NCBI GenBank assembly: GCA_903970405.1
Contig: CAJCIT010000023.1
Span: 1-60,319, forward strand
Source: Acidobacteriaceae bacterium
GTDB lineage: Bacteria; Acidobacteriota; Terriglobia; Bryobacterales; Bryobacteraceae
Length of the DNA stretch: 60,319 nucleotides
Direction: 5' to 3'
Below are positions 9,382 through 17,843 of the stretch, piece after piece. Within the stretch, counting starts at the first letter, position 1. Every line of letters starts with the position of its first letter. The notes under the pieces are model-generated. The model made no database searches. It had not been told where the DNA came from and saw only the letters and a program-made list of their open reading frames with translations. A program made the position numbers and the translations under genes.

Positions 9382-9531
9382 ATGGACCGCGTCGAAGAGC
9401 AAATGAGGCAGACGGACGCCCGGCTCAAAGAACTCGGCGAAGCCACCGACGCCCGCGTCGCCGCCCTCACCGGCGCAATCGGCCAGTACATCCGCGAAAT
9501 GCACGAGCGCGACCAACGCCGCCCAAACTGA
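9382..9531 (+). CDS. small coiled-coil protein, hypothetical
   Basis: ATG 9382 opens a 49-residue frame rich in E, R, Q and A, with a heptad-like pattern (RVEEQMRQTDARLKELGEAT then ARVAALTGAIGQYIREMHER). The amphipathic helix pattern is better than chance, but no good ribosome-binding site is seen. A neighbouring frame opens at ATG 9320 (MPDNDTPEDLLPNTPSQQ) and stops at 9406. The two together could be one gene split by a frameshift. No function can be assigned. Confidence 0.4.
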   Translation: MDRVEEQMRQTDARLKELGEATDARVAALTGAIGQYIREMHERDQRRPN

Positions 9532-9580
9532 CCGGCGGGTGAAACAATGGTACACGCCGGATAAGGAGCAAATCAATCCC

Positions 9581-10003
9581 ATGACACCTTTGGAAGCAGC
9601 GGCCCCTCTCCTTGGGACGTGGAGGCTCGCCAAGTGTGAAACCTCCCGGCCGGACCTGCCTCAGCCCACATCGTTACTCACAAAGTTTGCCTTTGAAGGG
9701 GGCGCCATTCACTACAGCAATGACTCAGTCTGGTCAGACGGACGGGTGTCAAAGGTGAGCGCCGTCCTTCAGATGGACGGCAATTGGTACCCGGTGGAAG
9801 GCAGTCTCTTAAGCGACTCTCTCAGTCTTCGACGGCTGGAGGATGGCTCCTTTGAGGCGAAAACCAAGAAGGGTCCGGCGCATGTGGGCGCCACCCGCTA
9901 CACGGTCTCCGCGGACGGACAAACCTTGCTCGGACATTGGGACGTGACGGGCCCAGGTGGCGGAAAGATTATCTGGGACGCGACGTCGGAACGGTTACCC
10001 TAA
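9581..10003 (+). CDS. hypothetical protein, possible lipocalin-like beta-barrel
   Basis: The 140-residue protein begins TPLEAAAPLLGTWRLAKCE, and the LLGTWRL motif is typical of lipocalin-like (DUF1579/YodA-type) small barrels. It ends with GQTLLGHWDVTGPGGG. There is no signal peptide or membrane segment. The start is uncertain: a GTG at 9539 would add 14 residues, while ATG 9581 has AAGGAG about 12 bases upstream. Its stop codon overlaps that of the permease gene on the opposite strand by 4 bases, with no room for a terminator. Confidence 0.7.
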   Translation: MTPLEAAAPLLGTWRLAKCETSRPDLPQPTSLLTKFAFEGGAIHYSNDSVWSDGRVSKVSAVLQMDGNWYPVEGSLLSDSLSLRRLEDGSFEAKTKKGPAHVGATRYTVSADGQTLLGHWDVTGPGGGKIIWDATSERLP

Positions 10004-11487
10004 CGGGTTGCAGCTGGATCCTTCACGTCCACGGTGTTCAGCTTACTGTGGCTGCGCGAATAGAGGAAGTAGACCAAAAAGCCGATCAGCATCCAGCCGA
10101 GAGCCGTGAGCTGGGTCTGGCGGTCTCGCGATACGATCATCGCGCCGCACACAACCACTCCGAGAATCGGCACCAGCGGGACCAGCGGCGTGCGGAAGGG
10201 ACGCGCAAGATTCGGCTCTCTCTTGCGGAGAATCCAGATACCGAGCGAGACCAGCACAAAGGCAAAGAGCGTTCCGATGGAGGTGAGGTCGCCGGCAAGC
10301 GATTCCGGAATGAAGCCCGCGAAGGCGCCGACGAAGAAGAACAGAATAATGTTGGATTTGTAGGGAGTCCGGCAAGTGGGGTGGAGGTCGGAGAAGAGCT
10401 TGGGCAGGAGCCCGTCGTTCGACATCGAATAAAACACCCGGCTTTGGCCCAACAGCATGACCAGAATCACTGAAGAGAAGCCGGCCAGAATCGCGATGGA
10501 GACGGCCGTGGCCAGCCAGCCATAACCAGGCATAAAGTTCTGAATGGCGTAGGCGACGGAGGCTTCTTTGCCCTTAACCGCGAAATCCTTCCAATTTGCT
10601 ACGCCAGTGAGGACGTAACCGAACAAGATGTAGAGGACGGTACAAACGGCCAGGGATCCGAGGATGCCCCTAGGCATATCCCTGGCTGGATTCTTTGCCT
10701 CCTGCGCCGCGGTGGAAACCGCGTCAAAACCGATGAAAGCGAAGAAAACCGTACCTGCTCCGCCCAGAACACCCAGCCAGCCGTGCTTGAACGTACCTTC
10801 ATGCCCGATGGTTCCTTCGGGAATCAGGTAGGGCGTGTGATTGGCGGGATTGATGAACTGCCAGCCTACCGCGATAAAGATAATGACAATGGTTACTTTC
10901 ACCATCACGATGATCGAGTTCAGCGAAGCCGATTCCTGGGTCCCCTTGATCAGCACAAGGGTCAGAAGCAGGAGAATGAGGAGCGCCGGCAGATTGATGA
11001 CGCCGTGAGCGCCGGTGAAGGCTGACGTTTCCATCGGCGAATGGCACCACTGATAAGGAATGGTGAAGTGAAACAGCGAGCCAAGCAGGTTGTTGAGGTA
11101 TTCGCTCCAGGAGATGGCGACAGTGGCGGCGCCAAGGGCGTATTCGAGAATCAGGGCCCACCCAATGGTCCAGGCCGTCATTTCGCCCATGGTGGTGTAG
11201 GCGTACGTGTAGGCGCTGCCGGCGATAGGAATCATGGCGGCGAACTCGGCGTAGCAGAGGCCCGCAAAGGCGCAGCCGACGGCCGCGACAACAAACGAGA
11301 GCGTGACTGCAGGCCCGGCATTGTCGGCCGCCGCCGCCGCCGTTCGCACAAAAAGACCGGCGCCGATAATGGCGCCGATGCCGAGAGCGATCAAGCTCCG
11401 GGCGGTCAGAGTCCGCTTCAAGCGGCTTTCGCTGGCTTGCTGGAGAAGGTTGGCTAAGGATTTTCTGCGTGTTAGGCTGCCGCTCAT
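10000..11487 (-). CDS. APC-superfamily amino acid permease (cationic amino acid transporter type)
   Basis: This 495-residue inner-membrane transporter has about 12 hydrophobic segments. Family marks are SLIALGIGAIIGAGLFVRTA (first helix, with the unwound GIGAIIGAG), CYAEFAAMIPIAGSAYTYAY, the sixth-helix region FFAFIGFDAVSTAAQEAKNP and LGQSRVFYSMSNDGLLP. These are typical of CAT/YfnA-like permeases that take up amino acids with protons. ATG 11487 has GGGA at ribosome-binding distance. An in-frame ATG 84 bases further upstream adds a segment unlike the family and was not used. The gene is monocistronic. Confidence 0.94.
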   Translation of the reverse strand: MSGSLTRRKSLANLLQQASESRLKRTLTARSLIALGIGAIIGAGLFVRTAAAAADNAGPAVTLSFVVAAVGCAFAGLCYAEFAAMIPIAGSAYTYAYTTMGEMTAWTIGWALILEYALGAATVAISWSEYLNNLLGSLFHFTIPYQWCHSPMETSAFTGAHGVINLPALLILLLLTLVLIKGTQESASLNSIIVMVKVTIVIIFIAVGWQFINPANHTPYLIPEGTIGHEGTFKHGWLGVLGGAGTVFFAFIGFDAVSTAAQEAKNPARDMPRGILGSLAVCTVLYILFGYVLTGVANWKDFAVKGKEASVAYAIQNFMPGYGWLATAVSIAILAGFSSVILVMLLGQSRVFYSMSNDGLLPKLFSDLHPTCRTPYKSNIILFFFVGAFAGFIPESLAGDLTSIGTLFAFVLVSLGIWILRKREPNLARPFRTPLVPLVPILGVVVCGAMIVSRDRQTQLTALGWMLIGFLVYFLYSRSHSKLNTVDVKDPAATR

Positions 11488-11748
11488 GAAGGTGTTCCCA
11501 TTATTCCGTATTGAACGATCGATTACCGTTTCGCCGGCTGAGAAAGGCCGGCCGCAAGGCGACGAACGCACTGCGGACAGGGGCCGTGACGGGGCTCTTT
11601 ACGGACGAAACAAATTGCCAACAATAGCACAGATTAGCGGTGGCCGCTGGCGGAATTTGGCCGTATAACACACCTTGTTAAGCTGAGCGGGCCGGTGCCC
11701 AACACCGCCAGGCGACATACAGTCCGCCGGGGACATACAGTAAGGAGG

Positions 11749-12600
11749 ATGAGAACTCGTTCCCCCATGTTCCTGGTCCTGCTGTCTGTGGCGGCGTTAA
11801 GCCCCGCGCCGTCCGGGCTCTCACAAACACCGGCTGGGCCGTCACAAGCAAAGTCCCTGTCCGACGCGAAGAAGCTGACGCTGGTCTGGCAGGATGAGTT
11901 CGAGGGGCCGGCGGGAACCGCGCCCAACCCGTCGAACTGGACTTACGATCTGGGCGCCAACGGTTGGGGCAACCAGGAGTTGGAGAACTATACAGATTCC
12001 CGGGAGAACGCCGCCTTGAACGGCCAGGGGCAACTCGCGATTACAGCGCGCCGGGGCTCCTCGGGCGGCTACACGTCCGCGCGGCTCAAAACGCAGGGCA
12101 AATTTTCTTTCACTTATGGCCGCGTGGAGGCGAGGATTCGCGCGCCCAAGGGGCAGGGCATCTGGCCGGCATTCTGGATGCTGGGCGATGACGTTACGAC
12201 GGTGGGCTGGCCTGCCTGTGGCGAACTCGACATCATGGAGAACATCGGAAAGGAGCCGCGCATAAACCACGGCAGCGTTCATGGGCCTGGTTACTCGGGC
12301 GGCCACGATATCACGGCGCAGATTGAGCCGCCCGGTACGGCGGCCCTGGCGGACGATTTTCACGTCTATGGGCTCGATTGGTCGCCAAACCGGCTGGAGT
12401 TTTTCTTCGACGGGCAGGTCTACCACACGGTGACCCCGGCCGCACTGCCAGCCAACAAGAAATGGGTATTCGACAAGCCAATGTTCGTATTGTTGGATTT
12501 GGCGGTTGGCGGAATGTGGCCGGGTAACCCGGACCAGACGACGGAGTTTCCGCAGACGATGCTGGTGGATTATGTTCGCGTCTACCGCTGGCAACAGTGA
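11749..12600 (+). CDS. glycoside hydrolase family 16 (beta-glucanase/laminarinase-like), exported
   Basis: The 283-residue precursor has a signal peptide (MFLVLLSVAALSPAPSGLSQ region) followed by a GH16 jelly-roll: LVWQDEFEGPAG, WGNQELENYTDSRENA, YGRVEARIRAPKGQGIWPAF and the catalytic GELDIMENIG (E159 nucleophile, D161, E164 acid/base), ending DYVRVYRWQQ. Such enzymes cut beta-1,3 or beta-1,3-1,4 glucans outside the cell. The start is doubtful: AAGGAGG (11742-11748) directly abuts ATG 11749, while ATG 11767 is 18 bases away from it. The 10-mer GACATACAGT occurs twice just upstream. Confidence 0.93.
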   Translation: MRTRSPMFLVLLSVAALSPAPSGLSQTPAGPSQAKSLSDAKKLTLVWQDEFEGPAGTAPNPSNWTYDLGANGWGNQELENYTDSRENAALNGQGQLAITARRGSSGGYTSARLKTQGKFSFTYGRVEARIRAPKGQGIWPAFWMLGDDVTTVGWPACGELDIMENIGKEPRINHGSVHGPGYSGGHDITAQIEPPGTAALADDFHVYGLDWSPNRLEFFFDGQVYHTVTPAALPANKKWVFDKPMFVLLDLAVGGMWPGNPDQTTEFPQTMLVDYVRVYRWQQ

Positions 12601-12621
12601 CCGGCGGGTACCAAATTATTC

Positions 12622-14811
12622 ATGCGACGATTGCTGGCATCCTGGGTTTGCCTCATCCTTGCGGCGGCCGCTCTGTTTGTGGGCGCGGTTTCGTTTGTCG
12701 CGGCGCACAATCTATTCGATTCGCGGGTGTTCGGCGATCGCGCCGCCCAGAGCCTGCGCGATCCGAAAGTGGCGGCGTATGTCTCTGAGCGCATCGCCGA
12801 TGAGGCGATTCAGAGCCGTCCCGACCTGATCGCTTACCGCCCGCTGATTCAGGTGACCGCAAACGCGGTGGTGTCGTCGCGGGCCTTTCAGTCTGTCTTT
12901 GCGCCAGCGGCGCGGCGGGCTCACGAAGCCGCCTTTTCCCGGCAAACGCGGCGGGCAGTGCTGGCGCTGCCGGACCTTCAGATTCTGGTGCGCGACGCGT
13001 TGAAGCAGGCAAGCCCGGAAGTGGCCGCGAAGATCCCGCCCCAAGTGGGCAAAGCGCTCAATAAGATGGGCGACAGCCGCAACGGGCAGTATCTGCTGCA
13101 GCTCTCACGAACGGGGACCAGCTTACGCTGGTTGTGGCTCGCTTTGCTGCCCGCATCGCTGGTGTTGTTTGTTTTATCCCTGCTGCTGGCGCCCGACAAG
13201 CTGCGCGGCTTGCTGCGCACTGGAATTGCTTTGCTGGTGGCCGGAGCGTTTGTTGCGGCGCTGCTGCCGGCCGGCGAACTGGCGGCTAGGCTCATCCCTA
13301 ATCAACTGGAACGCGGCTTCGCGCGCGGATTGTGGTGGGCGTATCTGGGCGACCTTGTCCATTGGGCCTTGCTGTTTGTAGGTCTTGGCGTAATTGTGAT
13401 GGCGGGCGCAACGTCGCACCTGGACGCGTGGGAGCCAATGGAACTCGCCCGGCGTGGCGGACGGTTTCTGACGCAACCGCCCCCGGGGCCACAAAGGCGT
13501 CTGTTGCGAGGAGTGACGCTCTCGGTAGCAGGAGTTCTCACGGCAGTTTTTCCACAGCCGGCGGTTCTGGGGGCTGCGGCCGTGGCGGGCGTTTGCGCCG
13601 CATTCCTTGGTACGCGGGAGCTATTCCGCGTCTTTGTGGAGCGTTTCAGAAGCGTTGGCCCAAACCAGGCGAGTGAAACGGCGCCGGCGTCGTCGTCGCA
13701 TAGGGTTCGGGGCGCGGTCTTCGCTTTGATGGCGCTCTGCTTACTGGTCGGCGGCGCAGCGTGGTATTTCTTCGTTCACTCGTCGTCATCGGCGGTTGCG
13801 ATCGACGCCTCTTCGCCCGAGTTTTGTAACGGCTACGCGCAGTTGTGCGATAAGCATTTGGATGAAGTTGCCTTCGCCGGAACACATAACTCGATGTCGA
13901 ACGAGGATATGCCTGGCTGGCTGTTTCCGCAGCAGGAAGCGAGCATTCCGAAACAGCTTTCAGACGGTATTCGCGCCCTGCTGATCGATGTGCATTACGG
14001 TTTTCCAGGCGGGGCACGCGTGAAAACCGATCTATCGACTGAGAAAAACACGGCGGCGATCAAAGCGGCCGTGGGGGAGGAAGGCTTCGCCGCGGCAATG
14101 CGCCTTCGCACCAGTCTGGTGGGTGTGGATACTGGCCAGCGCCGTCTCTACCTATGCCACGGCTTTTGCGAGTTAGGCGCCTATGAACTGGAGCCGGAGC
14201 TGCGGCAGATCCGCGCCTTTCTGGTGGGGAATCCGGATGAGGTGATCGTTCTGGATATTGAAGATTATGTAAAGCCGCAGGATCTGGCAGCGGTTTTCGA
14301 AGCATCGCGGCTCAGCGACTTCGTCTACAAGGGTCCCACTGGCCCTCCTTGGCCGACGCTGCGGCAGGCCATCGCCAGCGGCCAGCGCGTCTACGCATTT
14401 ATAGAATCGGGCCTTCCCGGTGTCGATTGGCTCCGGCCCGCTTACCCCACAATGCGCGAGACGCCGTACTCATTTCACAAGGCTGACGAATTTTCCTGTA
14501 ACGCGAACAGGGGCGGTAATACGGGATCGCTTTTCCTGCTCAACCACTGGATTGAGACGACGCCGACTCCGAAGCCTTCGAACGCCGCCATCGTGAACGC
14601 CTATCCGTTTCTGCTGAAGCGCGCCGAAGAGTGCGCGGCGGAGCGTCATCATATGGTAAACATCGTGGCGGTGGATTTCTATCGAACCGGCGACCTGCTT
14701 CGCGTGGTGAACCGCCTGAACGGAGTGGGGGGAGACGAAACCGAGTCCGCTCTCCCCGCCGTCAAGACGGCGATGGCGAAAGGCGATTCAGGGGCGCCGC
14801 CAAACCGCTAA
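12622..14811 (+). CDS. multi-spanning membrane protein with C-terminal PI-PLC-like phosphodiesterase domain
   Basis: A 729-residue protein. Residues 1-30 form a signal anchor and about five to six further hydrophobic spans lie between 165 and 390. Residues 410-700 resemble a PLC-like phosphodiesterase TIM barrel of the PI-PLC X type: VAFAGTHNSMSN (H422), DGIRALLIDVHYG, LYLCHGFCELG (H513), VIVLDIEDYV and RVYAFIESG. The two histidines match the general acid/base pair of PI-PLC. The final span should place the catalytic domain outside the inner membrane. It begins 21 bases after the GH16 gene and may share its transcript. The lipid or polyol-phosphate substrate is unknown. Confidence 0.85.
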   Translation: MRRLLASWVCLILAAAALFVGAVSFVAAHNLFDSRVFGDRAAQSLRDPKVAAYVSERIADEAIQSRPDLIAYRPLIQVTANAVVSSRAFQSVFAPAARRAHEAAFSRQTRRAVLALPDLQILVRDALKQASPEVAAKIPPQVGKALNKMGDSRNGQYLLQLSRTGTSLRWLWLALLPASLVLFVLSLLLAPDKLRGLLRTGIALLVAGAFVAALLPAGELAARLIPNQLERGFARGLWWAYLGDLVHWALLFVGLGVIVMAGATSHLDAWEPMELARRGGRFLTQPPPGPQRRLLRGVTLSVAGVLTAVFPQPAVLGAAAVAGVCAAFLGTRELFRVFVERFRSVGPNQASETAPASSSHRVRGAVFALMALCLLVGGAAWYFFVHSSSSAVAIDASSPEFCNGYAQLCDKHLDEVAFAGTHNSMSNEDMPGWLFPQQEASIPKQLSDGIRALLIDVHYGFPGGARVKTDLSTEKNTAAIKAAVGEEGFAAAMRLRTSLVGVDTGQRRLYLCHGFCELGAYELEPELRQIRAFLVGNPDEVIVLDIEDYVKPQDLAAVFEASRLSDFVYKGPTGPPWPTLRQAIASGQRVYAFIESGLPGVDWLRPAYPTMRETPYSFHKADEFSCNANRGGNTGSLFLLNHWIETTPTPKPSNAAIVNAYPFLLKRAEECAAERHHMVNIVAVDFYRTGDLLRVVNRLNGVGGDETESALPAVKTAMAKGDSGAPPNR

Positions 14812-15328
14812 CAGGCTATCTCCGATCTGAACACGCTCTTTTCGCGAGGCGACGTCATTTCGAGCAACAAGCTCCAGCGCCAAATCGCGCTTTTCCCAAA
14901 TCCATCTTTGCCGCTTCCGATCATGGGGATGGCATGCACCAAAGAATGAATCGCGTTTCGGTAGCCACAGCTTTGGCAAGCTGCTGGCCGCGAGGCGTGT
15001 CGAGATCTCGATGAACGGATACAGGCTTCCCACGCACAGAACGATCAGGCGCTCGCCGCGTTGGGGGGTTAGAAGGGCAAGCGGTGCTGACCAGGCACGC
15101 GGGTGGAAACAATCACGCCAAGCCTGGTGCCCTAGGCTTCAGCCCGGAAGGCGATGCCAAACGAGGATCGGCAATAGGGAACCGGGAGTCCATGCCTTCG
15201 TTTACCAAAATGGGACAAGGCCTGTCCGGAGAGTCGTTTGTGGCGTTTTTTCGATTGAGAGAGACCGGCGGAAACAGCCACTCAATGTTTAGACCCGTAA
15301 TGCCGATAAGGGATGCGAGTCAACTAAT
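14812..15328. other. 517-bp intergenic region, no gene recognised
   Basis: Short frames exist on both strands, the longest at 14788-15033 on the minus strand, but none shows a recognisable motif or ribosome-binding site. A motif CCTAGGCTTCAGCCCGG at about 15130 resembles short dispersed hairpins elsewhere in the window. The right end must hold the promoter of the LuxR-type gene. Confidence 0.5.
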
Positions 15329-15994
15329 ATGGAAACGCCTCTCGCAAAGCACCTCGTCAGCGTTTGTGAAACCCAGCCCATTACGGTGAAGGGGCTACAA
15401 CAGCTCCTCTTGGAAACGGAAACGTTTGAGTTGTTGAGTAACCACAACTCTCCGGCTGAATGGATGATGAGCAGCGTGGCGGAGCGGGCGGACGTCCTGA
15501 TCATCGATAAAGGCCTGGGAGCGCACCTGGTGCTGGAGGCTTTGAACCGGCTGCCCTCGGCGCGCAAGGGTCAAGGAGTTCAGAGGCCGGGTGTGATTAT
15601 CTGGGGGATGTCGATCACCGAGGCCGAGGCGCTGCGTTTTCTGCAGTCGGGCGCGCGGGGCATCGTGCGGAAGTCGGCCGATCTGGATTCGCTGCTGGCG
15701 TGTTTGCACGCAGTGGCGGCCGGCCGCAGTTGGATGCAGGACTCTGTCTTTCGCGAAGCCGTGCCGCAGGACTCGCCGCTGCGTTCGGACCTCACGCCGC
15801 GCGAACAACAGGTGATGGAACTAGTGGAGCAGGGATACAAGAATCGCGAGATTGCCCAGGAACTGGGCATCCGGCCAGGTACGGTAAAGATTCACCTCAA
15901 GCACATCTTTGAGAAGACCGGCGTCCACGGAAGGCATGGATTGGCCTTGACCGGACTGCGTCAAAAGGGCGTCATTACGTTGCTGTCTCAGTAA
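15329..15994 (+). CDS. LuxR/NarL-family transcriptional regulator with receiver-like N-terminus
   Basis: The 221-residue protein has a response-regulator-like first half (residues 7-125) and a LuxR-type HTH (residues 155-210: LTPREQQVMELVEQGYKNRE, then ELGIRPGTVKIHLKHIFEKT). In the receiver-like part, DVLIIDKGLG supplies a possible phospho-acceptor aspartate. The N-terminal acidic pair is replaced by ETQ, and the switch region reads IIWGMSITEAEALRFLQSG. Phosphorylation is therefore doubtful and the domain may be atypical. There is no histidine kinase nearby. It faces the TldD operon 107 bases downstream and could control it, but no operator was identified. Confidence 0.88.
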   Translation: METPLAKHLVSVCETQPITVKGLQQLLLETETFELLSNHNSPAEWMMSSVAERADVLIIDKGLGAHLVLEALNRLPSARKGQGVQRPGVIIWGMSITEAEALRFLQSGARGIVRKSADLDSLLACLHAVAAGRSWMQDSVFREAVPQDSPLRSDLTPREQQVMELVEQGYKNREIAQELGIRPGTVKIHLKHIFEKTGVHGRHGLALTGLRQKGVITLLSQ

Positions 15995-16101
15995 GGTCAA
16001 GAATGCCCCGAATGGCATACCCGGAATGGCATATGTGGCATGGCCAGTTGCCAACCGGGGCGTTCGGCGCGTGCAGGCGGCTCACGTTGCTATCCTGAAG
16101 T

Positions 16102-17832
16102 TTGCCACTGAATCAGGCCCGCCTTCGCTTCCTCCCCACTCTCCCGATCTCGGCGCTTTTCCGCCCCACGTTTCTGTCGATTGCCGCGGGATTCGCGCTG
16201 GCCGCGGCAGCCTCCGCGACGCCGCTCACCTCCATCCTCAAGGCCGAACTGACCCGCAATTTCTCGGCTCTCGCTAAGACCGATCCCGCTCCTTATTTCA
16301 TGGCCTATGCGGTGACCGAGCAGGAGACGGACTCCATCAGCACCACCATGGGAGCGGTGCTCTCTCAGGGCCACTCGCGCGGGCGGGGCGTCGACACCAC
16401 CATTCGCGTGGGCGATTACCGCTTCGACAACTACCATCCTTATAAAGGGAATAGCGGGAACTTCACAGTGTTCACACAGCTCAGCCTGGACGATGACGCG
16501 AACCAGATCCAGCGCACACTGTGGCTTGAGACCGACCGGGTCTACCGGGCTGCGTCGCGGCGCCTGCTGCAACTGAGGACCGATCAGCAACTGCTGGCTG
16601 AGCAGGGCGAGCAAGCGGCGGACTTTTCGCATGAGAAGCCCGAGTCGGCATCCTCCTTGCCGGAACGATATAAGTTGGACACCCTGGGATGGACTGCCAA
16701 GCTCCGCGCCTGGTCGGAAGAGTTTAATAAGTACCCCCAGATCTTGATCTCAGGGTTGAACCTGACTGGCCGACGCGAGATCCGGACGCTGGTTGACACC
16801 GGCGGGACGTCCGTGGAACACGGGAACAACCTTTACCGGTTCGAAGTATCGGCATCGGCGCTGGCGCCGGACGGGATGGACCTTTCGACGTTCGCCGCCG
16901 CAGAAGCCTCTGAGCCGAGCCGCTTGCCCGACGATGCCACCCTGCAAACGATGGTGAAGAAAGTAGCCACCCAGCTTGTGGCATTGATCAAAGCGCCGCC
17001 TGCTGAACCGGCGGTTTGTCCGGCCATCCTTTCCGGCCGTGCCTCCGCCGTGTTCTTCCATGAGATTTTTGGGCACCGCGTGGAAGGGCACCGGCAGAAG
17101 GATGTGGCGGAAGGGCAAACCTTCACCAAGATGCTGAATGAGCCGGTTCTGCCCACCTTCCTGAGCGTGGTGTTCGACCCGACGCTCAAGCAGATTGAGG
17201 GTGTGGATTTAAATGGCTACTACGACTACGACGATGAGGGCGTGAAGGCGAGGCCAGTGAAGGTAGTGGAACAGGGCATTCTGAAAACGTTCCTCCTGTC
17301 GCGCTCGCCGGTGGGGACGTTTGAGCATTCGAATGGGCATGGCCGCCGACAGCCGGGGCACGAGATTGTGTCGCGGCAATCGAATCTGCTGGTGCAATCG
17401 TCGAATCAGGTAAGCGACGCGGAATTGCGGAAGCAACTGATCGCGGAGATCAAGCGGCAGAACAAACCGTACGGGCTGTACTTCGACGAGGTGTCGAGCG
17501 GTTACACGACGACGCGGCGGCAGGGTTTGCAGGCCTTCACGGTGGTCCCGATCGTGGTTTACAAAGTCTACCCGGATGGACGGCCCGACGAGCTGATTCG
17601 TGGAGTGGATATCGTGGGAACGCCGCTGGCGAGTTTCCGCAAGATTTTGGCGACGTCGAACCGGCTGGAAGTCTTCAATGGCTATTGCGGAGCGGAATCC
17701 GGCACCGTGCCTGTCTCGGCCGTTTCTCCCGCGATCCTGGTTTCCGAAATAGAGATCGAGAAGAAGAAGAATCCCCAGCAACTGCCGCCGCTGCTTCCGC
17801 GGCCCCCTTTTGAGACGCCTACCGCTGAATAA
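16102..17832 (+). CDS. TldD/PmbA-family metallopeptidase, exported, intact active site
   Basis: This 576-residue protein contains the TldD zinc motif HEIFGH (H320, E321, H325) in AVFFHEIFGHRVEGH and the later cysteine ligand region GYCGAESGTVPVSAVSPA. It is thus predicted to be an active metallopeptidase. Cytosolic TldD proteins are about 480 residues; this one has extra N-terminal sequence with a hydrophobic segment (FLSIAAGFALAAAASATPLT) that looks like a signal peptide. TTG 16102 is used as the start and no nearby ATG precedes the hydrophobic stretch. It lies 11 bases upstream of a second TldD-like gene, so the two are surely co-transcribed. Confidence 0.88.
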   Translation: MPLNQARLRFLPTLPISALFRPTFLSIAAGFALAAAASATPLTSILKAELTRNFSALAKTDPAPYFMAYAVTEQETDSISTTMGAVLSQGHSRGRGVDTTIRVGDYRFDNYHPYKGNSGNFTVFTQLSLDDDANQIQRTLWLETDRVYRAASRRLLQLRTDQQLLAEQGEQAADFSHEKPESASSLPERYKLDTLGWTAKLRAWSEEFNKYPQILISGLNLTGRREIRTLVDTGGTSVEHGNNLYRFEVSASALAPDGMDLSTFAAAEASEPSRLPDDATLQTMVKKVATQLVALIKAPPAEPAVCPAILSGRASAVFFHEIFGHRVEGHRQKDVAEGQTFTKMLNEPVLPTFLSVVFDPTLKQIEGVDLNGYYDYDDEGVKARPVKVVEQGILKTFLLSRSPVGTFEHSNGHGRRQPGHEIVSRQSNLLVQSSNQVSDAELRKQLIAEIKRQNKPYGLYFDEVSSGYTTTRRQGLQAFTVVPIVVYKVYPDGRPDELIRGVDIVGTPLASFRKILATSNRLEVFNGYCGAESGTVPVSAVSPAILVSEIEIEKKKNPQQLPPLLPRPPFETPTAE

Positions 17833-17843
17833 GAAGCCGTACC

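Noticed and set aside
11842-12594. 250-codon open frame antisense to the GH16 gene
   Set aside because: Shadow of a gene with an intact GH16 catalytic motif.
14812-15328. Possible missed gene in the 517-base gap
   Set aside because: Frames on both strands are short, lack ribosome-binding sites and have no recognisable motif, so no gene was called.
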